From Jaapia argillacea MUCL 33604 (lineage: Eukaryota; Basidiomycota; Agaricomycetes; Jaapiales; Jaapiaceae): DNA of 64,000 nt. Below, one piece after another: positions 55,915-64,000 of this stretch (its first letter is position 1; each line of letters begins with the position of its first letter). The position numbers were made by a program, and so were the translations under genes. The notes under the pieces are model-generated. The model worked only from the letters and a program-made list of their open reading frames with translations, did not search any database and had not been told where the DNA came from. The stretch lies in NCBI GenBank assembly GCA_000697665.1, contig KL197720.1, forward strand, positions 611,558 through 675,557, in the 5' to 3' direction.

Positions 55915-56320
55915 CGGGTCTTGTAGCCTCCCGAGAAATTACATACGTGGAACAAATTGAGGATGGAATGAGGCTGGGATAACGGGAACTTTATCGCTAA
56001 AGTGACGACACGGACATGTGTGGCGGATCATCTGGTCAAGCGAAAACACAGACGAGAATACATGAATCCCAGGAGGGTCATCTGAGTGCTGGACGACGTC
56101 GACCGACTTTGAAGGACATCGAGTACATTGTTGCTGACGCACAGGAGTCCGGTTTGTTGCGATCCGTCGGTGAGGGGTTCAGAGAAGGCCGGATTTGGCG
56201 TGAAATGCGGGGAAATTTCAGCATGGCCGGATGACTTTCACATGATAACTTGGACTTGGGCGTATATAGTGTTGAGCACTTGAAACTGGCAAACATTCCC
56301 TTCTGATTCTACTTGAAACC
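55915..56320. promoter_or_regulatory. divergent promoter region, unknown paralogue / FOX2
   Basis: 406 bp separate the two divergent starts. A small open frame (56016-56234) lies inside but has no supporting features. Confidence 0.5.
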
Positions 56321-59300
56321 ATGTCGGAATTGTCGTTCAAAGGCCAAACCGTCGTTGTCACTGGCGCTGGTGGTGGTCTCGGGAAAGCGTGAGTCTCTTG
56401 TCTTTGGGTAACTTCGGCAGTGGGCCTGAACTGGACCATAGGTACTCTCTACTCTTTGCATCCCGGGGAGCGAATGTGGTGGTCAATGATGTTAGCCCGG
56501 TTGCTGCTCAGAAGGTAGTTGACGAAATCAACAAAGGTGTGCGCGCTTGGATTCTCCCCAAGTATCGGAAACTAAATCCGTTCTCTTCCCAGCGGGTGGA
56601 CGGGCTGTCGCCAATACATCTTCAGTCGCCGATGGAGCAGCAGTTATCAAAACTGCTATCGACACCTTTGGCGGAATCACCATCCTCGTCAACAATGCTG
56701 GCATTCTCAGGGACAAAGGGTGGGTCCCGTCTACATCCTTGAGTGAGCTTGTATTGAGGGTTCTCTCCTAGTTTCAAGAATATGTCGGATGCGGAATGGG
56801 ACTTGGTTCAACTGGTTCATCTCAAGGGTGCCTTCGCTTGCACCAAAGCCGCTTGGCCCCACTTCCGCAAACAGAAATTCGGTAGGATTGTTAATACGGC
56901 AAGTGCAGCGGGATTGTACGGTACGTAGGGTTTTGCGATTCAGAAGGAAGAGGTGTATAACACTGCTTTCTCTTTCTCTAGGCAACTTCGGACAAGCCAA
57001 CTACAGTGCCGCTAAGATGGGTTTGGTGGCATATACGAAAACCCTCGCAAGAGAGGGTTTGAAGTACAACATCAAAGCCACTGTCATCGCTCCTGTCAGT
57101 ATCATTCTATTCCAAGGACCATCTGTTTTCTGATCTTGGTTTGTGAAGATGGCTGCTTCAGCCATGACGGAAACCATCATGCCTCCCGAGATGCTCGCGA
57201 ATCTCAAGGTAGCTTCATCCCTTATGTTCCAACCGCATAGCATATAACCACTCCCCCCGTAGCCCGATTTTGTTGCTCCCTTCGTTGTGGCTGTATCTCA
57301 CCCCAATGGACCCGAAGCCACCGGAAAGGTGTTCGAAGTTGGTGCAGGATACGTGGCTGAGATCCGTTGGGAGCGCAGTAGGGGTGGTATATTCAAGACC
57401 GACTCAAGCTTCACACCTTCAGCTGTATGTTCTCACTGCTCAACGCATACTGCAAGAAGTGCCTCTAATATCTTCGCTTAGGTCAAGGCGAAGTGGGCAG
57501 AAATCACCGATTTCTCAAATCCTGTGTAGTGGGTGGACCTCACGGAATCACTTGTCTTCCTCTTGCTTACTTTATCTTCCAGCCCTACCGGGATGTCAGA
57601 CTTCGACGCGAAAGTGAGTATAGGTCCATATCTCCTTTACCTTGGTATCATGACTCCTTTTAGGCTACCCTGGAAGCAGCTATGAAGTTGCCTCCTAATG
57701 TCCAATCGGACCCCGCGGTTCGCTTCGATGGTCAAACTGTCATCATAACCGGCGCAGGCGCGGGCCTCGGCAGAGCGTACTCGTTGATGTATGCCAAACT
57801 AGGGGCTAACGTCGTTGTGAACGATGTCAGTGAGAAGGGAGCAAATGCTGTCGTTCAAGAAATTACCAATTGTGCGTGGTTTGTCCCCCAAGTATCTGGA
57901 CTCATTGTTAACTTCTCTCATAGCCGGTGGAAAAGCTGTTGCAGCTGTTTGCTCCGCCGAGGAGGGCGAGAAACTCGTCAAAACAGCCCTGGAGAAGTTT
58001 GGTGGTGTTCATATTCTGATTGCCAATGCCGGTATCCTGAGGGATAGGAGTTTCACTGCTATGACTGAGCAGGAGTGGGATGCTGTCATCGCTGTGCATC
58101 TCAAGTTCGTTGTTTCATCCTCTGTACCTCGAGCGCTACTCATATCCGTCATTCAGGGGAACTTACAAGGTCCGTTGTCATTTGGGATCGTTTCGGTTGC
58201 TGCGCTAATGACCTCGTTGTACAGTGCTGCAAAGCTGTCTGGCCCATCTTCCAGAAGCAGAAATTTGGCCGTATCGTTACTACCTGCTCGCAGGTCGGAA
58301 TCTGTACGTGAATTTGTCGTTCTGAATATGTAAATTTCCCTCACCGCCCACGTATTGCAGATGGAAACTTTGGCCAAGCTAATGTTCGTATAGCAAACGA
58401 CCTCTCAGTCTCGTTATTGACTTGCTGAACCCCCCCCCCCCACGATAGTATTCGACGGCGAAGGCCGGTATTATGGGTTTGACTAAAACCCTCGCCATTG
58501 AGGGTAAGAAGTACAACATTTTCGCCAACACCATTGCTCCTTCTGCAGGCACTGCCATGACTGCCACTATTTGGTGCGTGGTTTCATCGAGGGCTTGATA
58601 ACTTCAAATGTCGAGTGTTTGCTTCTAGGCCGCAGGAGTGGCTGGACGCCTTCAAGGTTCGTGGATCACATTCACGGGAAATGTGTGCTCATTCATTGCT
58701 AACGACCTCGCTGCAATAGCCTGACTATATTGCTCCTGTCGTGGGTTATCTGTCTAGCCAGGGTATGTTTTCATTATATTGGCCAGTTTCGTCGTTAATG
58801 ATGGCCGCCCAGCAAATGAGGAGACCACGGGTTGCTTGTTCGAGATTATGGGCGGTTGGGCAGCTCAAACGCGATGGCAGCGGGCTGGCGGACACGGTTT
58901 CCCCGTCAATAAGCCCCTCACGCCCGAAGCAATTATCTCCAAATGGAACGTTATCACGAACTTTGGTAGGTTTACCAACGATGGGGCTGCAACGTGTTCT
59001 GACAACGTGTTTAGATGATGGACGAGCGACACATCCAACTTCGACCCAAGAAGCCATCGAACAGGTAAGCTTAAATGCACGCTTTGCAGTGCTATTTCTA
59101 AATTCTTGCTGCCCAGATTGTCGGAAACTTTGGCAATACTGGCTCCGAAGATTCTGATTCCAGCCCCTTCGCGGATCCTGAAGACTCAGAGTTGGTGGCC
59201 GAGGCGAAGAAGCAGGTTGCAGATCCTGTCGATTATAGCTTCACCGAACGGGATGTCATCTTATACAACCTCGGGATTGGTGCAACGGAACAGGAACTTC

Positions 59301-60490
59301 AGTGGACATTCGAAGGTCATGATCAATTTGCCGCTTTGCCGACCTTTGGCGTCATTCCGCAGTTCCTTGCTAGTGGAAGTCTACCGCTAGACTGGCTGCC
59401 AAACTTCAACCCTGTGAGTACATAATCATGGTCTCCCTTAGCCCTCCGGATCTGATCCGCGTGTTTTTAATCAGGCGAAACTCCTCCATGGTGAACAATA
59501 CCTTGCCATCAAGGGTGCTATCCCGACCAGCGGAGAACTCGTGAGTGAAGCAAGGCAAGTTTATCAAGCTCCGTTACATTCTTACCTCGACCCTGAAGTG
59601 CTTCTCTGGTCGCAGAGTATTGGAAGTTCTGGATAAGGGTAAGGCCGCAGCTGTCACATCTATTGTGGAGACAAAGGACAAGGCCACGGGAAAAGTGATA
59701 TTCGAAAACCAGTCGACTGTCTTCATTCGTGGCTCCGGAGGATTCGGTGGGAAGCGGTCTGGCAAAGGTTAGTCGCACCCGTTAACTCAACTTAATTTCG
59801 CCTATATACGATGACCTCACAGATCGTGGACCTGCAACTGCGGCCAATGCACCGCCGAAGCGTCATCCTGATGCGGTGACTGAGGAGAAGACTTCGACAA
59901 GTCAAGCTGCATTATACCGGTATGTTAGACTTTTCGTTGACTGAGCCATTTACCAACTCCAATTAGTTTGAGCGGTGATTATAACCCACTACATGTGTGT
60001 TCTATTTTCTCCCCGTGTAGCCATTCTCTGAATGAAAGGAACTAGATCCTCCCTGAATTCGCCGCCGTTGGTGGCTTCGATAAACCAATTCTCCACGGTA
60101 GGAACCGTCGACCCACAAAACTTTCGAAACTCTGACCGTATCATCTCAGGTCTTTGTTTTATGGGTATCGCTGGAAAGCACGTGCTCAAAAACTTTGGTG
60201 AATTCAAAGACATCAAAGTTCGGTTAGTGGCCCATATCTGCGTGTTATCTGCTTGCTGAGCTTTATCTACCAGATTTGCGGGTGTCGTCTATCCTGGAGA
60301 GACCCTTGTGACAGAGATGTGGAAAGAAGGGGACAAAGTGATCTTCAGTACGCTTCTTCGACTCCTTGATTCAGGTGGTTGCTCACAAACGCTTATAGCT
60401 ACGAAGGTCAAGGAGAGGGGCACGACTGTCCTAGCAAACGCCGCAGCAACGTTGACGGATGCGGGGAAGTCGTTAAAGGCGAAACTGTGA
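56321..60490 (+). CDS. FOX2: peroxisomal multifunctional beta-oxidation enzyme
   Basis: Many short exons encode two tandem short-chain dehydrogenase domains and a C-terminal MaoC-type hydratase. SDR domain 1 begins [20 protein letters not shown] (TGxxxGxG) and has [29 protein letters not shown] (YxxxK). SDR domain 2 begins [18 protein letters not shown], with [14 protein letters not shown] and a second YxxxK ([10 protein letters not shown]) after a splice. Two conserved SDR C-terminal lid segments follow. The hydratase part starts near [15 protein letters not shown] and includes [19 protein letters not shown] and [13 protein letters not shown], the hot-dog-fold hydratase 2 motif. The C-terminus is AKL, a PTS1 peroxisome signal. 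Together these catalyse hydration and 3-hydroxyacyl-CoA dehydrogenation (D-specific route) of fatty acid beta-oxidation. The intron at about 58389-58447 has a C-run of about 13 in its polypyrimidine tract. Stop at 60488-60490. Confidence 0.93.
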
Positions 60491-60896
60491 CAAAATGTGA
60501 CCGTCGTATGTGTCGCTGTTCGATAACCACTTCTGTATTTGTATGTACGTCCCTATACACTGGCGATGAGTATCCTGCATCACCGAATGCTGAATGACCA
60601 GTCAAGCTTCGAGCAATGCAAAATTAGCCAAATCGTCCGTATCAACAGGCAAAAGGTCCGATGCACTACTCCAAGCCAGACAGCCAGAAAGCAACGTCAT
60701 CGTCGAAGCGCGAGTAAAGCGATCGACTAGTATCATGAGGATGGGGATTATAATCCTTCGCCGAAGCTAATGAGTGTGGGGTATATACTTGTTATAGGTT
60801 AAATAACAAAAGAGAAATGGTCATCAGTGAGTAGGCCAAGAAAACTAGCATGTGATCGCAGAATTTGAGTCTGTGACGAGATATTAGATCTGGGTA
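60491..60896. other. intergenic between convergent genes
   Basis: This contains the 3' ends of FOX2 and of the calcium exchanger gene. No gene or RNA is recognised. Confidence 0.5.
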
Positions 60897-63360
60897 TCAC
60901 CGACATGGGAAGATGTCGATGATGCTCTTACTGGGTACGTAGAACCAGAACGATACGGCGAGGATGATGTAAAGACCTGCGGAAAGATATTGCCCATCAG
61001 CAAGTGCAAGTGCAGAAAAGGTGTGAAGCGGATAAAGGAAACCTACACATGAGAAGCATGCCTTCTAACCAATTAGATTTGCCGTCTTGAATAACATAGT
61101 TGACGGTGATCACTAGATGGGTAACAAGGTCGTTCGGGTTCCTTCAAGCTGTGAGACGTGGTACGTACCAGAGAGGAACAGTGCCACGGATTCGAATGGG
61201 TCGAAAAGCATGGTCAGGGGCTTTCCGATTATCCAGCCCAACGTAACAATGAAGCTAAGGGCGGGAACTCTAGTAAGAAGCGGCAGGGAGAGACGGAGAT
61301 CGACAAAGCCACTGACGGGATAACAAACAAGGCAATTTGCTAAAAAGGAACAACATAAGTCAGATTGAACAAGGACAATGCTCAAATCACTTACGATACT
61401 TGAACCGACGGCGACGCCGATACTGAGAGTGAGCTTGTCTTTTACGGAGACCGAAACAGCGGTGACATGTTCTAAGAGAATTATCAGCCTCAAGATCGAA
61501 CCCAAAACCCACGAAAAATGAGAGCCTACCTGCGGCATTACCGACAATGGGCAACAAGATGATGCCGACAAATTCTTTGCTGATTTTACCGGAGGCCGTT
61601 AAACCATCAATAGAGTCGACAAGCCACTCGGCGGTGATGGCAACAAGCTGGACGATGACCAGCCATAAGTTCAGAACGACGGCCATCAAAGAGTCAATCG
61701 ACACACATACCACTGTGACGGTCGCCAAAAGAATGACGCTAAGCCATACACTTAATTGGGGAGTTTCCTCTTCCTCAGGCTCCTTCTCATGCCCGTGGCT
61801 AGATTCAGGATCTTGTGGATTCGCAGTGCAGTCGGATGGAGCGACGTTCGTCAGGTCTTTCACTTCAGGATGCTTCTTCTTTCTGGGCGCGTACTTTGTG
61901 GATTTGGCGACATCACTGTCTTCACCATCCTCATACAATTGCTTGTGTGAGAACAGCTGGAACACGAGGTATGACCCATAGATGAAGAGAAGGATGATCG
62001 CGACCTGAGAAAAGTGTCAGTCACAGGATTTGACTCAAGTGAGGCGGCTATGGAAACACATACACCATGGCTAACGGACAAGATATCCGTCCTCTCATTG
62101 GTCGAGCTGTTGTCGATTGTGAAATGGAAAGCTGCGGGAAGGAGGACGACAATGACACTGATGATCAACAACGTGGAGTTGATCTGTGCAGCGGCTGATT
62201 ATTCCGATAGGTACAGCAACGACGGAGACTGATCAGTACCGCTATCCGACTTCACGGACAAAATTGGAGTTGCGTACCTAACCCGAAGCCTTGCTCAGAG
62301 AAGCGGGTACCTCCGGCGAAGAAGCACATGCCAAGAACAAGAACTGTCAAATAAAGTTCATTGAGGATTCCGGATTCGGAAACTAGAACCATAAACACAG
62401 CACTTACGAATGTTACTCAGGATCGATCCCACCACTGCAAACGCGAGGCAAAACCGAGGAAGGCGTTAGTTGGATATCAGTGCTAATCGAGGATGCTCAG
62501 AAGGACGAACGTGACGATTGGACGACTTGGAGTTCACATTTAACCAGGGCGATGATCTGCGGGCGCTTGAGCTTGAGCGCCTATCAAAGTTATCAAGATT
62601 GACGAGCACTTACGGCAACAATCAGTTCGACACTGATGGGTGGTTCGAATTATCAGATCCAGCGCCTACACGAGAAATATGCCAAGAGGAACTCACGCGT
62701 TTCCAAGAGTCGCGTTCATGAGTCCTGCTAACGTCTGACCTACTCGTAATGAGATCTCTTCCGTTGCGAATGACAAAAGCTGTGCGGATGATACGCGTCA
62801 GTCGGAGAGTTTGAACCTGCGAGTGTGGACCTGAAACTAACTTTGGCCAGGGGAATGATAGCCAGGAACGAAACTAAGAGAATTGTGAGACTGGGGGCCA
62901 AGCCGGAGAAGCAATAACGGCGCTCACAGATGAAGACTAGTGTGTGGTCGTCTTTCTTTACAAAATTCAGGATCCACTACAGGAAGGATTAAACGATGTT
63001 TAGAACTGTTCCAATATGCGATGTAGGGGGGAAACCAACCGAGATGGGAATGAAGACGAGGAGGACATTGAGCCCTGTAACGGAAAGGATCGCTCGGAGG
63101 ATCACCAGGACGGGAAAGGTATGGAACGTACATGATGAAGTGATGATGGCCCAGAGCCCATGCCTTAATGTAGGTGGAGGAGCCAGTTTTTTGTCGGGTT
63201 GTAGATGGGCACCCAAGGTGGTGGCGACTCTTTGAAGTGAGTTAGCCGCCGTGTTAGCTCTTGTAGTCCTCTTCCGCGCAGCACTGCTCGAACTGCGCTG
63301 AGGCTCCTCGATCTGCACTGCTCGTTCATCGGCAGACATCTCTTCGGGTTCCAGAGTCAT
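60897..63360 (-). CDS. vacuolar Ca2+/H+ exchanger (CAX family, VCX1-like)
   Basis: Minus-strand exons give a cytosolic N-terminus (MTLEPEEMSADERAVQIEEP, Ser/Thr-rich) and then the CAX core: LNVLLVFIPISW, LLSFATEEISLRVGQTLAGL + MNATLGNA, VELIV (first c-1 repeat GNAVELIV across a splice), KCELQVVQSS, LVGSILSNILLVLGMCFFAG and INSTLLIISVIVVLLPAAFH. A long acidic loop from about 61950 (KHPEVKDLTN… HEKEPEEEETPQ) separates the halves. The second half has LVAITAEWLVDSIDGLTASG, FVGIILLPIVGNAAEHVTAV (second repeat GNAAEH), KDKLTLSIGVAVGSSI and PLTMLFDPFESVALFLS. The last exons give VITVNYVIQDGKSNWLEGML and YIILAVSFWFYVPS. Paired GNA.E motifs form the ion-binding site of Ca2+/H+ antiporters that load the vacuole. 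The frame is open upstream to about 63576; the ATG at 63360 was chosen as the first followed by typical sequence. Confidence 0.9.
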
Positions 63361-64000
63361 AGGACCAAGGGGGTGTGTTTCCGCTGAGGAATGCAATGCG
63401 AGCGTGGAGCGCAAGTTTCGATAATTCCAGCTGGCTATAAGTGCACAGCAGCCACAGCGGCGACCGAACAGGATGGTTGAAAAGGAAGAAGAAATGGCAG
63501 TGAAATCAGGGACGAAGGTCTTTTTAGTCGTGTGCCAAGCATATGGGTTGTCAAAGTTTGGCTCACCCATGACCAAATAAAAGGAATTTCCGAGGGCTGT
63601 TCAACTATGGGATCTGCAATTCTGAATGCGAAAACACCTACAATGTTGGAGTACTTCAGCAGGCGCGCAAAGTCAAGGTTAAGGAGGAATACGGTACGTG
63701 GTGGTGTTGATTGAACTTGATTTATATGGCAACGTTTTCGATGCTTGGCAGATATCAGAGTTGTGCCGTATTGACGTCTTGCCAAGGCGGATATATAGGT
63801 CTGGGTTTCTCGGTTTGTCTACCACGCCTTCTGGCACCACCCGTCTTTTTATGCACTCCTCCAGCGCGCCCGCCACTTGGCCCGTCGCCAACAATCTTGC
63901 CACACGAGATTCCCTTTGTTCGGGTCTCTGCCCAATTTCAGCCCTTGTTGCTGTTGCTTTGCGCAACAAGCGCTTCCCAAGCGCGGCGCCGTGTCTTCTG
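63361..64000. other. upstream region of the calcium exchanger gene
   Basis: An open minus-strand frame (63679-63969) and the open extension of the exchanger frame to 63576 have no recognisable features. The window ends here without another supported gene. Confidence 0.45.

Noticed and set aside
1-64000. CRISPR arrays, prokaryotic operons, phage genes
   Set aside because: The window is eukaryotic (spliced genes, intron-containing tRNA); no spaced direct-repeat array was seen.

Overview
This window is nuclear DNA of a basidiomycete fungus, most likely an Agaricomycete. Genes are compact and intron-rich (introns mostly 45-70 nt, GT-AG), stand on both strands at short spacing, and encode fungal housekeeping proteins. 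The mobile elements (Plavaka-type transposase, Ndc10-domain tyrosine recombinase, DUF3435/FluG-domain recombinase) are families typical of mushroom genomes.

Positions 1-10200 are a transposon cluster. A Ty3/gypsy chromodomain element ends at a 3' LTR (536-931) that cuts into an older Crypton-like tyrosine recombinase on the minus strand (932-2560). Next come an unidentified minus-strand relic and a Plavaka element of about 6.1 kb (4044-10192) with two convergent genes. All three older genes carry nonsense codons or frame breaks.

Positions 10300-30200 are ordinary genes: F-box protein, tRNA-Gly(CCC), type II membrane GH17 glucanase, DUF1748 protein, luciferase-domain-like protein, multipass membrane protein with a probable frameshift, second F-box protein, GPI-anchored Kre9/Knh1-like protein, citrate synthase, PalA/Rim20 and a DM9/DUF3421 protein.

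Positions 30400-34650 hold a DUF3435-type recombinase gene with frame breaks, next to the exact 5' half of a tRNA-Tyr gene. An intact intron-containing tRNA-Tyr lies downstream in inverted orientation, followed by a tRNA-like 3' fragment. This is the most unusual part of the window.

Positions 35000-64000 return to conserved genes: multipass membrane protein, small HVA1/TUDOR-like protein, MIM1/TOM13 mitochondrial import protein, RTA1-like protein, small Cys-rich protein, XLF end-joining factor head-to-head with an FHA/G-patch protein, mitotic cyclin B, single-pass membrane protein, two tandem paralogues of unknown function, peroxisomal FOX2 multifunctional enzyme and a vacuolar Ca2+/H+ exchanger. 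Two themes recur: central metabolism in the citrate synthase and FOX2 genes, and chromosome maintenance or cell cycle in the XLF and cyclin B genes. Nothing suggests a secondary-metabolite cluster.

All family names come from recognising sequence by eye. No database search was run.
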